Source: Metellina segmentata (Eukaryota > Arthropoda > Arachnida > Araneae > Tetragnathidae). Taken from it: a stretch of 64,000 bases of DNA. Below, piece by piece: positions 31,723-43,065 of the stretch; within the stretch, counting starts at the first letter, position 1, and each line of letters begins with the position of its first letter. Both the position numbers and the translations under genes were made by a program. Where the stretch lies: NCBI GenBank assembly GCA_947359465.1, contig OX375873.1, forward strand, positions 60,545,573-60,609,572. The letters run 5' to 3'. Below the pieces are notes generated by a model. That model was not told where the DNA came from. It ran no database searches and saw only the letters and a program-made list of their open reading frames with translations.

Positions 31723-32162
31723 AAGGTTCCCTTCCCATTGCGATATTTATCGCATAAAATTGCCTACTTTTTTTTTTTTTTTTGCGGGATAAGCGGATCC
31801 GTATATAAGCCGACCCCAGTACTTTAGCTTTAGAAAACGTTCCAAAAATTCTCGGCTCATACACGGAAATATAATGTAAATAAAAACAAAATGTTTTAAA
31901 ACATGTCAAGAACAAAACCTCTGATTTCCACATGAAAAAAAGGAAATATAATAATCAAACAAATATAATAATCAATATTGTTCAAATTCAGAGGAAATCT
32001 CATCATAATTTTAAATGTTTTAGCTTCTCCGTGTTGTTTGTTGTAATAGTACTTAATATTTTCATATTCGACTGTTGCTATGGAAACGGCGACCGAATTG
32101 ACCGATTCTTCTGAAAACATTGCAAACTCTTTAGAGCGTGCTCTCAAATTTTATGAATGAAA

Positions 32163-33420
32163 TAGCAAAAATACCCGGCTTTGCTCGGGTTGAATTAATA
32201 ACATGTTGATTGAAAAGTCATCATCAATTTTTTTATAAAAGAATGTTAGCATCATTTAAGTGTACGGGGAAAATATATAATACCAATTTAACTTCTCTAT
32301 TGCTTCTACAATTTACTTCGGAAGCAAATATGCATATATGTTGTATCCAACCATATAAACCATTTCATATTCGTCACACTTCTGCTGAAGTTGATTTTAA
32401 GTTTTCAAGTGATTACGAATATTCCCGTGCATTCAATTTCAGTTTCAGAGGCGGAATTTCGGTGGATAGTCTTGCATTTAGTTTTCCTATGAATATGTTT
32501 TCATTGTGTCATTCTTTCACCTAGTATGCGATATTTTCGAATTTCATCATCAGTATGAGAAGATGGTAAGTTAAATTGTTACAGCATTCGTTACTAATTT
32601 AGTTTGAAGCAAAAGCAATTTTTCTTGAAAATTCCATTCAGCGGCAGGTGGAATAACGGAACTTCTGTTAGATATATAGAGCAGAGTTGACGTGTGTCTG
32701 TTCTCTACACTAATCCACCTTTTGATCAATCCACATATTTGGTACACTTATATTTTAAAACCCTGCGGATATGATAGGCAACATATTATATAGTCATAGT
32801 CATAGCCAATTGAGTGGGGAGGTCAGGAAAGCCCTAGGTGCTGATTTAGGCTACATATTAACCCGCGTTCTATTTGTTCAAGGGGGTTAAAAATTTACGG
32901 CATTCGTGACTAATTTAATTTGAAGCAAACGCATTTTTCCCAGAAAATTCCATTCAGTGGCATGTGGAATAACAGAGCTTTTGTTATAAATACATGTCAT
33001 CAGAGTAGACAAATTAAACCCAATCGATAACAATTTTTTAATAAACAGAAGGTTGATTTTGCAGTGCTTTTACAAAAAGAAAATGATTTTCAACAAACGA
33101 TTCACATGCATCTAAGTTGCGTAAGAACAGCTTCAATAAATAGAGTTAGCAACCTCGATTTTCTGTCTCTTAAGATATAAAATTTCAATTTTTCAAAATT
33201 ACGTAATCCGATATTATTCCAAGATCAACAAAGCTTTGTTAAAAATTCCCTTTTCTCCAACACACATACAGTTTTAAATTGAACCCTTATGGTGCTTTTT
33301 AAGATCAGAAATTTGGTTTCTAAATGGCAAGCACATATCTATTTAGAATGATAGATGTAATTACTTGACTATGGAGTACAGCTTTCAATAACACCCATGA
33401 AATACGAAAAACAGATTAAA
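32163..33420 (+). repeat. Dispersed repeat H, copy 2 (long)
   Basis: Begins at ATACCCGGCTTTGCTCGGGT, a fold-back motif typical of Helitron-like ends. It is co-linear with 15010-15300 and, further in, with 40314-41290 (CATTCAGCGGCAGGTGGAAT, AGATCAACAAAGCTTTG-like and GGAGTACAGCTTTCAATAAC blocks). A repeat C block sits inside it, between two copies of one H segment. No protein coding survives. Confidence 0.5.
32690..32890 (+). repeat. Dispersed repeat C, copy 3
   Basis: GTGTCTGTTCTCTACACTAA, GATCAATCCACATATTTGGT, then AACCCTGCGGATATGATAGG. It lies between the duplicated H segments at 32578-32680 and 32893-33000. Confidence 0.5.
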
Positions 33421-34365
33421 TTTAGTTTATTTTAATCATCTTTCAATGAAAAGCTATATGAAAACTTTTAAATGTATTTTGAACTACAAAGTATGACTAC
33501 CAGTTTTAATTTAACGTAACCCATCTTGTTTTAAAGTTATTTTTGAAATGTTTCATGTCATTTTAAAATAACAAATTACACACTTAAAAAATATTTTGAT
33601 TCGTAAATTTATTTTTTTTATCTACACACTACGTATTGAACCAAAGATTTAAAGAAATTTGGTGGAAATATACATATACCACCACGAAAGTACCCATGTC
33701 TAGTGATATTTTGCAGGAAATAAATAAATAAAATCCAACTCCTAAATAATATTTCTGGTATAGGCAAACAGAAATAATATTCCGATCCTTACAAAAGGCA
33801 GAATTCTGAACAAAATATCTGTTCTAGCGTGTTGAATTTCGACTTCCTGAATATATTCTGAAGTAAAACAATTCGACAAAAAACTTGAACAATATTGATG
33901 AAGACAATGATTTATAAGCAAAAAAGAACACATTTATAATACTTGGGAATTCTCAAATATGATCGCAACCATATCGTTTTCAACTCAAATACCCTAAAAA
34001 AGAATTATAAATCAAATTTAAAAAATTAAACATTAATTCTGAGTTTGCCAGATACCGAGTAGCAAAATTACGATTTTATGATCAATGAGTTTATCGTTTG
34101 GGCTTTTCGTACTCCATTATAAAATTTAAGTAAATATGAAATTAAATGTTCTAAATATTATTTCTTCGTCAATCAAATATTTATAAATATTATTTTCATT
34201 ATGGGAAGAAGTAAAAATTCAGTTCAAACATGAGCATTATAATTTAAATTAAATAGGACTTTTTATCTGGTGAAATTCCATAGCGTGATATGACAACTTG
34301 ACATTCTAGGCAATTAAAGGAGTGATGACAACTTGACATTCTAGGTAATTAAAGGAGTGAAGACA
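33421..34365. other. No gene seen
   Basis: AT-rich; a short direct duplication (GACAACTTGACATTCTAGG, twice near 34290-34345) is the only structure noticed. Confidence 0.4.
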
Positions 34366-34430
34366 ACATGGTATTGGTATTTTTAATTAACGTCACACTG
34401 GAGCAACACAACAGTCTATTCGAAGACAAC
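34366..34430 (-). mobile_element. SINE-A 3' tail, minus
   Basis: TTTTTAATTAACGTCACACT, GGAGCAACACAACAGTCTAT. Truncated copy in reverse orientation. Confidence 0.65.
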
Positions 34431-34675
34431 TTGAACTTCTGAATTAAAATATGCAAAATTAGCTATATAAAACACTACCTAAATTAGCAACTTAAACTTT
34501 ATGCAAGCTTGAGTGGTATCTTTCATCGTAATTGCCGAATGTATTTATAGTAAATGAAGGTGCAACGCAGCCGTGGGCTCACCAAATAAAAGTATTCCCA
34601 ACATTTAATAAAATATTACAATTTTACAAAGATAATGAGTTACATTAGGTACACAATAGGTCTTATTGCGACTAG

Positions 34676-34850
34676 GAACGAGGTATATCAGTTGGAAGAG
34701 TAACGGATCAGCATCGGAGGGTTGCGAGTTCAAAACCTGGTCCGTCCAAAGACCGTCGTGTATACAGGGGATGGCGCACGTTAAGTCTGTAGTAGTCTCA
34801 AATATCCTCACGTTGGCATAGTGTGAAAACTTGGAAAATGGCGCTCAAGC
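34676..34850 (+). mobile_element. SINE-A head and body
   Basis: Keeps the tRNA-like head with ATCAGTTGGAAGAGTAACGG and GCGAGTTCAAAACCTGGTCC, plus CCAAAGACCGTCGTGTATAC and the following body, but lacks the conserved 3' end. It complements the 5'-truncated copies and helps define the full element. Confidence 0.7.
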
Positions 34851-35635
34851 GTTAGCAATAGAAACGAAGGCTAATAACTTGGTTATGAAATAGTAAAATC
34901 GTAGTAACGTCACCTCTATTTAAACTGTTTTTTCAACACTGTTCTTTATTTTTTTTGTTTCAATTTATGAAATATGACAATATTTGTTACAAAAAGTAGC
35001 GAATCAAGGGTTCAAATCGGTAATTTTTTGATGGATATAACCCAAACATTGTACTGTAGGAGGAAAGTATTTTAAATTGTAATTCTTAATCTTTCAGATT
35101 TGCATCAGTGAAAAGAATCAGTGGTGTTCAGGGAATCGCATAGAACAATTTAGATTTAGAATATACATGTACTCTTTAACGTGCAGGTACACTTAATGAA
35201 CAAGTTAATTTTTGATTAAGCATCAGTGTTTGATAAAAGCATGAATTTCCTGTTTTTATGAAAATACCCGTATTTATCTAACCAATTAATCAAAATTCCA
35301 CAATTCTGCATTTTCATGACAAAAAGTTTCTGAAGACACATCTGAGTACGTTGCAAATGCAGATGAAAAAATACGCATAGAAAATTCTTCCTTGTATTTT
35401 CAGCAAATACTCATTAGAAAGTATTCCTATTACCAACATCCCAGGTGTCAACGGGGGAGCGAGAAATCAACAACACCTGTAGAGGCATGTCCTATTTTCT
35501 ACTTGAGTGACTTCATACTTTCGCTTTCATCCCAGAGTCCAAAACTACTTTTTCCAACACTCGAAATAGAAGTTCGATGTACTAATGACCTAAAAAGGTT
35601 TACATAAGGAGCGCGAAAGCTTTTAGGAGTTCCGT
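34851..35635. other. No gene seen, upstream of SDR gene
   Basis: AT-rich intergenic sequence. A GGTGTCAACGGGGGAGCG segment near 35440 is more GC-rich, but no feature can be named. Confidence 0.4.
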
Positions 35636-35667
35636 TATTTAAAAGAAAGTGCTAGGATGTGTCATTT
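35636..35667 (+). promoter_or_regulatory. TATA box and initiator for SDR gene
   Basis: TATTTAAAA at 35636-35644 lies 27 bp before the A of TCATTT at 35662-35667. This fits an arthropod TATA plus Inr (TCAKTY) core promoter. The implied 5' untranslated region is about 157 bp without introns. Confidence 0.4.
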
Positions 35668-35819
35668 GGTTGCGAAAGTCTAAGGTGCATAAGTCGAAGA
35701 AATGCTTGCAGTCTACTTAACCTGAATTGGATGGTTTCAGAAACAGCATGGTGGAATTTCAGCAGCGTACTTTCAACGGATTCAGACGTAGGCAGAACCT
35801 TTCACGATAAACACAAGCT

Positions 35820-36764
35820 ATGGAGTTACTATTGCTCTTCATACCTATAGCTTTCCTCGTGGTCTTAAAACTATGCTTAAAACTTTCAGCTGGTGTTTGC
35901 CGGTCTAAGAATTCAATGGAAGGAAAGGTAGTGATAGTCACCGGTGCTAATTCCGGAATAGGTTTCGAAACCACCAAGGACTTGGCTGCAAGAAAAGCTC
36001 GAGTTATCATGGCCTGTAGAAGCCTTGACCGAGGACTCGAAGCTGCAAAAACCATAGCTACCGAGACGGGTAGTAAGAACATTGTTGTACACCACTTAGA
36101 CTTGTCGTCTCTGGTGTCAGTGAGGCAATTTGCTTCGCTAGTGAATGCATCAGAGGAAAGGCTGGATGTTCTCATTCACAATGCTGGAATGACACCTACG
36201 CCCGGATTGCACATCACTCAAGATAACCTGGAGCTTCAGTTTCAGACAAATCACTTTGGGCCATTCTTGCTGACGCATCTTCTGATGGACTTGTTGAAAA
36301 AGTCGAAACCTTCACGAGTTATAGTCGTGTCGTCCGTCACTCACTGGTGGGCAAGTTTAGACTTGGATAATTTGAACTGTGAAAAGTACACGAGGCATCC
36401 GTATTGGATTTATTGCAGCACTAAATTGGCCAATGTACTTTTCGTCAGAGAGCTGGCGAAGAGATTACGAGAAACTGGGGTGACAGTGAATGCTTTGCAT
36501 CCTGGTGGCGTGAGGACAGCTATTGCAAGAAATGGTCAGTGGTTTATTAAATACCTAATAATACCTGTTATTTATCTCTTCTTAAAGAGTGCTGAAAGTG
36601 GAGCACAAACTTCCATCTACTTAGCAGTAGCAGATGAAGTACAAAAGACTTCGGGGCAATACTTTGTTGACTGCAAAGCAACATGGACATCCCGCTTGGC
36701 GAAAGATGAAAACATCGCTAGGCAATTATGGGATCTTTCTGTTAAGTTCACAGGAATAAGTTAA
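35820..36764 (+). CDS. Short-chain dehydrogenase/reductase, retinol dehydrogenase-like
   Basis: A 314-residue single-exon protein. Residues 2-24 form a hydrophobic N-terminal anchor, so it probably sits in the endoplasmic reticulum membrane. The Rossmann cofactor motif TGANSGIG is at 41-48. RVIMACRS at 61-68 places an Arg where NADP(H)-preferring retinol dehydrogenases have one. NAG is at 121-123, Asn144 and Ser171/Ser172 are in place, and the catalytic Tyr198-x-x-x-Lys202 reads YCSTK. HPGGVRT (227-233) is the usual segment after the active site. Length and motifs match the RDH11-14 group, which reduces retinal or oxidises retinol and other lipophilic alcohols; the actual substrate is unknown. 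An in-frame TAA nine bases before the ATG fixes the start. No frameshifts are seen. It lies between SINE-rich regions with no functionally related neighbour. Confidence 0.92.
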   Translation: MELLLLFIPIAFLVVLKLCLKLSAGVCRSKNSMEGKVVIVTGANSGIGFETTKDLAARKARVIMACRSLDRGLEAAKTIATETGSKNIVVHHLDLSSLVSVRQFASLVNASEERLDVLIHNAGMTPTPGLHITQDNLELQFQTNHFGPFLLTHLLMDLLKKSKPSRVIVVSSVTHWWASLDLDNLNCEKYTRHPYWIYCSTKLANVLFVRELAKRLRETGVTVNALHPGGVRTAIARNGQWFIKYLIIPVIYLFLKSAESGAQTSIYLAVADEVQKTSGQYFVDCKATWTSRLAKDENIARQLWDLSVKFTGIS

Positions 36765-36895
36765 AAAATCGATTTTTGCAGTACATCAAATACTCTTATT
36801 GTTATTATACAACTGAAACTTGTTCATTGTTGAAGGATATTTGAACAATCAATTACTACCATGTAACAAAAAGTTATGAAATCAACGAAGCTAAC

Positions 36896-36901
36896 AATAA
36901 A
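36896..36901 (+). terminator. Poly(A) signal, SDR gene
   Basis: AATAAA lies 131 bp after the dehydrogenase stop codon and is the first such signal downstream. Confidence 0.5.
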
Positions 36902-37301
36902 GACTCGCATATAAACAGAAAAATAACAGGACTCCAATTAACAAATTCAGGAATTAGAGCTAATTGAAGTTTGCTAATCAAAATGCATGTTTTGAAAAAA
37001 AAGCAACACCAAATTTTCAACGAGATGGTAAGTTTCCAGATATTTTTGTTACCCTCCAAATGACATTCGCTTATTAAAAACACGGGCGCATTTAATGGTT
37101 TTCATAAAAAAAATTTAATATTCAGAATTAATGTAGTTTTTAGTATATAATGAAATATAGTTCTCAGAAAACGTGAAAATCCGTAGCAGAATGCAAACTT
37201 TGAACACAGCAGTTCGTAAGCATTGAATACAGCAGTTCGTAACCTTCAATGAGTAACATTTCTTGCACATTTACTCGTATATTCGTTTTCTGATTAGACG
37301 A

Positions 37302-37343
<42 letters not shown>

Positions 37344-37789
37344 CCACACCAACACCCTAACAATAAAAAATTAAAGGGTTCATCTCTATTACGATATTTT
37401 TGTGATAGAAATAAATCTATCATATTTTAAAGTATTTCATTGATATATTTTTCAACTGGTAATTTTTAAAACGAGGTTGCAAGAGATTGATTTATTACAT
37501 CCTTTTGGCTACCAGTTTTAATGTTTCTGTAGATAAAGCATTTTTTTAGTTCTGCCGCACAGTTAGAATAAGTTTCAACTAAAATTGATTTTGTTCAAAT
37601 CAAATTTTTTATAATTTTGTTCCAAATAATTTTCATACACTTTCCAGTTATAATCTTTAAAAGCGAGAAAACTATTGGAGGATATTGATTGAAAAAAACT
37701 ATTAAGGGATTGCATCAGTACTATGGTCAATTTTTCAGTCCCTCACAAAAAAATTTTTTTAACTTATGTGCGCATACCATTTACTTCAA
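36902..37789. other. No gene seen; GT/GA microsatellite
   Basis: A compound microsatellite, (GT)n at 37302-37319 running into (GA)n to 37342, lies in otherwise AT-rich sequence. It is useful as a length marker but has no other sign of function. Confidence 0.7.
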
Positions 37790-37948
37790 GTCTGGAGAGT
37801 GGGGTGCTAGCTCAGGTGTTGACTCGTCATCTGACCTTGGTTCAGAATTACGTGGTGTTGTCCTCGGATCTTTCCCTTAGGGGATTGATCCCGGACCGTC
37901 GTCAATAGCCCGTTGTGTTGATCTAGTACGACGTTAACTAAAAATTAC
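37790..37948 (+). mobile_element. SINE-A body and tail
   Basis: GAGAGTGGGGTGCTAGCTCA, GGTGTTGACTCGTCATCTGA, CTTTCCCTTAGGGGATTGAT and the end GACGTTAACTAAAAATTACC. The head is missing. It is among the best-preserved tails. Confidence 0.8.
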
Positions 37949-38157
37949 CAATTACTGCATGTTGTCTAGCTAGACCAAATATGGGCCGTATGCCATAAAA
38001 CCTTAACCAAACCAATAAAAACGAATTCAACAAATTTCAAATGTAGAAGTAAAAGATAAGTAAACATGTTCCCAAATTTGACGATGCTTGAAAACGATAT
38101 TCGAAAAGTAAATTAATAATTTGCGAGTGAGGTTTTTTTGATTGCAGATTTGAAATT

Positions 38158-38338
38158 GTGTTACGCTGGGGGCAACATAACGGGCTATCGGTGACACAGT
38201 GTTGAATTTCGAGGTGCTAGAGATAAAATTCTTCGACAGATTATTGCTACTCGTATTGGTAAAACTCAGTAGCAAATCCAGTACATGGTAATGATAATTT
38301 TAGTTAACGTTGTACTAGAGCAACACAACGGGCTACAA
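38158..38338 (-). mobile_element. Two SINE-A fragments, minus
   Basis: One short piece at about 38165-38195 (GGCAACATAACGGGCTATCG) and one tail at 38285-38335 (ATTTTAGTTAACGTTGTACT plus AGAGCAACACAACGGGCTAC). The sequence between them is unrelated. Confidence 0.55.
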
Positions 38339-38394
38339 ATCAATCCAGTACAAAAATAAATATTTAGTAATAACTTGGTACCTAGTTACAAAGT

Positions 38395-38608
38395 ATAGAG
38401 TGGTCATCGTGAACAAAGGGGACTGGTGCACATTAAATCTGTAGTGGCCTCAAATGTCCTTATGTTGGCGTGGGGTGCCAGCTCTGATGACCTTGGTTCA
38501 AAATTACGTGCTATCCTCTGATCTTTCCCATCGGGTTTGATTCCGGACCGTTGCCAATAGCCCGTTATGTTGCTCCAGTGCGACGCTAATTAAAATATCT
38601 ACCTGTCA
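38395..38608 (+). mobile_element. SINE-A body and tail
   Basis: GGGGACTGGTGCACATTAAA, then GGCCTCAAATGTCC, TTGGTTCAAAATTACG, GATTCCGGACCGTTGCCAAT and the end GCGACGCTAATTAAAATATC. The head is lost and there is a deletion in the body. Confidence 0.7.
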
Positions 38609-39225
38609 GAGCATCTTCCGATGGCTTAAAACTAGCCTTTGTGCATAAAACCTACTGATGGAAAAACAAACTCGGAACTAAATATTCAATAAATAAGTTA
38701 ACAAAACCACTTCTCCCTCCGATCACGATGCACACATACTTAATAACACAATTTTGGAAAGTTCTATTTCTTTTTCAGCGAGTGCATTTACAGCAAATAT
38801 CCATCCCCTTTGCTAATGATGTCAAACTGTCAACAATCAATCTGGTCAACAAAGGGTGCCGAAACTTGACACTAGGTCCCTCAGCCAATGGTTTGATGTT
38901 CTTAACATGAGCTGCCGATCTTACAGTGGACTGCATTAGTTACTTTCTTTCGTGCAAAACAACTTAAAACATTTTTTGTAACAATTCATATCAAATTTTG
39001 AATTTATAAAATGATCTCTTTGATGTGCTAATATTTTTGTACATGCCAATGGCACGCGTTTATAGGATCGTTAGAGGCATGTTTAGATAGTGTCTACTTT
39101 TTCAGTTGCATCCTTCTTGGTGTCTCAGTGGGTTTACGCACGTTGCCTGGGAGCTCTAGCCGACAGATTCGATCCTGAAACTATACTGGGCGCATTTCTC
39201 TTTTGCTCGAATCCATTTATTTGAC
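38609..39225. other. No gene seen
   Basis: Mixed AT-rich sequence; the open frame at 38728-38910 has no motif. Confidence 0.4.
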
Positions 39226-39365
39226 AGTAATGGTAACTTTTAATTAGCATCGTACTAGTGCAACACAACGGGCTATTGACGACGGTCCGGGATCCATCCC
39301 CTTGGGGAAAGATCCGAGGACAACACGTAATTTTGAACCACGGTCAGATGACCATTTACTTGAAG
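39226..39365 (-). mobile_element. SINE-A tail, minus
   Basis: GTAATGGTAACTTTTAATTA, GCAACACAACGGGCTATTGA, CGACGGTCCGGGATCCATCC and GGACAACACGTAATTTTGAA. Reverse orientation, 5'-truncated. Confidence 0.75.
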
Positions 39366-39733
39366 AATAAACACTACTCTTGGTCACAGATCTGACCTTG
39401 CACCCAAACCAACCTGTAACTACTTCTCAACAGTTTTAGAAACTTTCCTTGTATCATTTAATGATGATGAGGATCCTTGAGATCCAGACCAACGAGTCAA
39501 AATATATGCATTGAGGTACCAAATAAAGTGTTCTCTCTTTCCCATCACTGCACTACGATGGAATAGAATCGCCCTTTCATTTCATTTCGAAGTAGTAAGG
39601 AAAAAAAGACGAAACACTCAACTTCTTTCGAGCAATTTTAACAGTGGAAAAACTCAGATGTATTTCGACAAAAACTATTGTCTTTAAATTGAAAGTCATA
39701 AAATTTGTATTAGGGTCCAGTCTTTATATTAAA

Positions 39734-40313
39734 CCAGCACAGCGTTGCCCGTGACACTTCTTTTCGTGTGGTCATGAGTAACCCCAGGTGATTGCTATGA
39801 AGCAAACCAAATTGGAATTAGTAGCCTATTGGATAAGAGCCGGCGTTGCCCGTGGTGTTGGTTTACTTAGCAATTCAAATTATGATTATGAAATATGGTT
39901 TGCCCACGGGCAACGACGTAATGGCCTCGTCAAATTCGATAACAGCCATCATGGCGTTGGTTTCCTTGGCAAAAAAAATTAAAATTCATAGCCTATTGGA
40001 ATAATTACCTACGAATTACAATTTGGTTTTCCAAAGATTGACGTCAATAGTGACGTACGTCAGAGGGGAAAATAGCAAAATTCTGTCCTTCCTTCAATTA
40101 CCGGAACGGAACAGATATAAACGTATGAAAAAATGTAATAAAATCATTTGTTCAATCAATGTTCAGGATTGAATTTTAAAATTCGGGCGCGTTAGAAAAA
40201 TTGCAAAACATTAGGACTACCTGTGTGTCGAATCCCATTGTGGTAAGTGCCATAGATTCGTCAGGACAGTCCCCCCACACACATACAAACACTTCATTTT
40301 ATAATATTAGAGA
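39734..40313 (-). mobile_element. Helitron-2, complete non-autonomous copy
   Basis: A 580-bp element. On the minus strand it starts TCTCTAATATTATAAAATGA (40313) after host A. It ends CGCTGTGCTGG (39734) before host T, giving 5'-TC and 3'-CTGG. A CACGGGCAACGC word lies near the 3' end, as in the copy ending at 9978. It contains TTGGTTTGC / GCAAACCAA-type fold-back words. No helicase or Rep coding is present. It adjoins repeat H at its 5' end. Confidence 0.7.
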
Positions 40314-41290
40314 TTATTTACTTCGAACTCAAATATGTATATATGATAAACCCATCCATATATTCAATTTCATATTCATCCCACTCATGCTGTTTGACAA
40401 ACTAAATTTTTTTTCTAAGGTGGTTACTGTAGAAATCGGTTCGAGTTTGAAATTGTTACGGCATTTTCGTGATTAATATTTTTTGAGAAGTAAACACATT
40501 TTTCTCCAAAATTCTACTCAGGGGCAGGTGGAATAACCATTCTTGTTTTTAAAATGTCATCGCTGCAGAGAAATCAAACTCAATCGATTACAATTTTTAC
40601 AAAATCACTGATTTCAACGAATGTTTCACATATGTCTAAGTTGCACAAGAACATCCTCAACTTCGAGTAAACATCCTCGACCTTCTGTCACTTTTAGGGT
40701 TGCCAACTCTCTCCTAGACAATTCCGGGACATATTGCGCAAAAAACTGAAATATTGATATTGTCACTCAAAGTGAAAAAGGTCGTAAATCTAAAAGCTGC
40801 ATTTTTCAGGAGAGCAACAAGACACGAATTTTTTCCTTTTGATTTGATTCTATTATTATATATTTGGTTGTGTCATTAGTTCAGCTGATGAAATAAGATA
40901 TTTTGCCACAAGATGGAAATCGCAAAATGCTGTAGATGATATTGGTCGATAGCTTTCTCTGAAATTCCGGAACAGTTTAACATTCAACTGGGATTCTGGA
41001 CAGCAACTTCTATTCCGGGACGGTTGGCAACCCTAGTCACTTCAGATAAAAAAAATTTCAAAAACTCCTAGTTTAAATTTTTCCTTATTGTGATAATATT
41101 CCAAGATCAGCAAAGTCTTATTTAAAATTATCTTTACGCCAACATAAATTCAGTTTCAAATCAAATCCACATGGTACTTTTTTCAATCGAGTTTCAGTTT
41201 CTATGTGAAAACCACGTACCTATTTTAGAAGGATAGATAATTACTCTTGACAAGGGAGTACAGCTTTCAATAATACCCAATGAAACATAT
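40314..41290 (+). repeat. Dispersed repeat H, copy 3, split by MITE
   Basis: From TTTACTTCGAACTCAAATAT onward it is co-linear with 32308-33400. The shared blocks include ACTCAGGGGCAGGTGGAATA, TCAATCGATTACAA and GGGAGTACAGCTTTCAATAA. A 341-bp hAT-type MITE interrupts it at 40695. Confidence 0.5.
40695..41035. mobile_element. hAT-type MITE, 341 bp
   Basis: Inverted termini TAGGGTTGCCAAC at both ends and 8-bp flanks GTCACTTT (40687-40694) and GTCACTTC (41036-41043), a one-mismatch target duplication of hAT length. It contains short repeated TTCCGGGACA / GGAATT words and no ORF. The element is non-autonomous and inserted in repeat H. Confidence 0.8.
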
Positions 41291-41472
41291 CATTCAATAG
41301 GAGAACATCGTTCTCTACAAATTCATATAAATTACATAAGGGGGTGTATTATTATCAAAATTTGTACAAACAACGAAATTTCTGATGGAAACGCCATGTT
41401 TTGATGCCATAATCAGATTATGCATCGTTAAATTAATTTAAATATGAAATTTTATAACTTTACTATCGTTAT
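41290..41472 (+). repeat. Dispersed repeat G, copy 4, left half
   Basis: CATTCAATAGGAGAACATCG, CTCTACAAATTCA, GCATCGTTAA and AATATGAAATTTTATAACTT match 47318-47425. The repeat continues at 42436 after an inserted transposon. Confidence 0.55.
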
Positions 41473-42435
41473 CAGGGTGGCAAAATTATAGAAAAAAATT
41501 TCCGATTTTACAATTCCCCTAAAAAATGCTGTGATCAGTGATTGGTATCGATTTACAGTATCAACACATTTTTAAAATTTAGTGTCAGATGGGGTGAAAG
41601 GATAATTCTCCACAAATATTTTGTAATTTTTCTCTTCAGATTTTTAAAAATTGTTATTGTAAGGATTGGAACCCTTAATGGAACTCTTACAATAGTAATT
41701 GAAAAAAAATGGAGAAAAAGTACAAAATATTTTGATTATGAACTTTTTACACCTGACCCTACATTATCCCAGTATACATCAAAATCAAATTTAAATATAT
41801 ATATAATAAATTGGTATAGCTTCAGTCTACGTTTATAGCGGTAGCAACGGTCTTGGCGCACTTCTAGTAGCGAGTTAACGCAGGCTAAGGAAACCCATCT
41901 GGATTACGTTTTTTATGGCAACCTCGGCAATCGGAAAGTTTAAATTTTCATTTTGAATATTCCAGAAAGTTCTTACAAAATCCGTTAAACTGTCGTCATT
42001 GGTTCATTTGAAATAATTCTTTTACTGGCGACTTTGGAAGTAGACCAAGGTCGTTACCACCGCTATAAACGTAGACTGAAGCTGAACCAAAATATTCTAC
42101 AAGAATGTAATTGCAAGCAAAAATACTAATTTAATGCACAAAAAAAAAAGACATCAGTTGCACAAATTGTATGGCCGGCTTCACGGCGAGACGTTCCGGC
42201 CGCGAAAACTACGGCGACGGTGTTCGAAAATTACGATGCAAGTGTTGTGTTCTTTAATCGATTCTCAAAAGTACACATAATCGCGCATCTCTAAATAGGA
42301 CAAACGATAATAGTTGCCGTTTATAGTATGAAAATTTTAAAAGTTCCCCGATTTTTTGTGAAATTTGGAATTTTTTCCCGATATTACCAGAACTAAAAAG
42401 TTCCCCGAGAATTCCCACATTCTGTTACCACCCTG
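41473..42435. mobile_element. CAGGGTGG-ended transposon, 963 bp
   Basis: The left end is CAGGGTGGCAAAATTATAG. The right end, reverse-complemented, is CAGGGTGGTAACAGAATGTG. Its subterminal TTTTCCCGATATT-type sequence is repeated at both ends. It splits repeat G precisely. The flanks ATCGTTAT and TTTATAAT do not give a clean target duplication, so superfamily (hAT suspected from the CAGGG ends) stays tentative. A second inverted-repeat element sits inside it. No transposase is recognisable. Confidence 0.6.
41811..42090. mobile_element. Nested MITE with ~45-bp inverted repeats
   Basis: The left arm GCTTCAGTCTACGTTTATAG (from 41819) continues to GGTCTTGG at 41856. The right arm at 42045-42082 is its reverse complement with three mismatches in 38 bases. 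The homology extends outward through TTGGT...AG at both sides. The 188-bp interior has no ORF. The class is unknown, since no clear target duplication is seen. Confidence 0.75.
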
Positions 42436-42560
42436 TTTATAATATCGCGAAATATTAAATCTTTAAGTTTGTGCAAATTTCAGGGATCATCTCGAAATAG
42501 AAAGTCGCTACTTGTAGATCGAGATTAATTGTAGTTATAGCTACCCGTATTTCCAATTAT
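42436..42560 (+). repeat. Dispersed repeat G, copy 4, right half
   Basis: AAGTTTGTGCAAATTTCAGG, GATCATCTCGAAATAGAAAG, TCGCTACTTG and a GATTAATTGTAGTTATAGC run match 47447-47510. Confidence 0.55.
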
Positions 42561-42974
42561 GAACACTGTTTCGGATATTTTTCAGTGATCCGACAATTAT
42601 TACGTACGTGCAAACGATTTGAGAGTTACATTATTTTTATTATGCAAAGTTCAGATAATCCAAGAAATTATTATACTTGGTTTGTCAGACGCTTATTAAG
42701 GTATCATTTCGTTGCCCCCTAAATTCACAATGGGGAAAATTTAAAAAGCGCAAAAACTAATTATCGGAATGAGCATACATTTTCCATGGCCATATTAGAA
42801 GTTTTTCTGAATCGATTTCCCTCAAAATATAATAAGGTTTCAATTCACAATTTTTTTTCAAACACATTGCATACTAAAAACTATTTTTTTAAAATACTAA
42901 GTGTATTTTGTTGGGGTTGTTTAACAGTAACATGGTACCAAATATCAGCGCTATAGATATAATTTAGGAACACA
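42561..42974. other. No gene seen
   Basis: AT-rich. A GTATACTTGGTTTGT...GTTGCCCCCTAAATTC stretch near 42690-42725 could be old repeat sequence. Nothing can be named. Confidence 0.35.
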
Positions 42975-43065
42975 CTGCTCGCCAACCCCCGGTGAATGCT
43001 ACGCAATCCCATTTGGTTTACTTTGCAAGATACATTGTCACAAGAATTATACATAGCAAAATGCA
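42975..43065 (-). mobile_element. Helitron-1 3' region fragment
   Basis: CACTGCTCGCCAACCCCCGG, then TGCTACGCAATCCCATTTGG, reads as the reverse complement of the Helitron-1 3' region (compare 55880-55930). Short decayed piece. Confidence 0.45.

Noticed and set aside
35759..36175. 138-codon ORF antisense to the dehydrogenase
   Set aside because: Mirror of a strongly coding, motif-rich gene on the plus strand.
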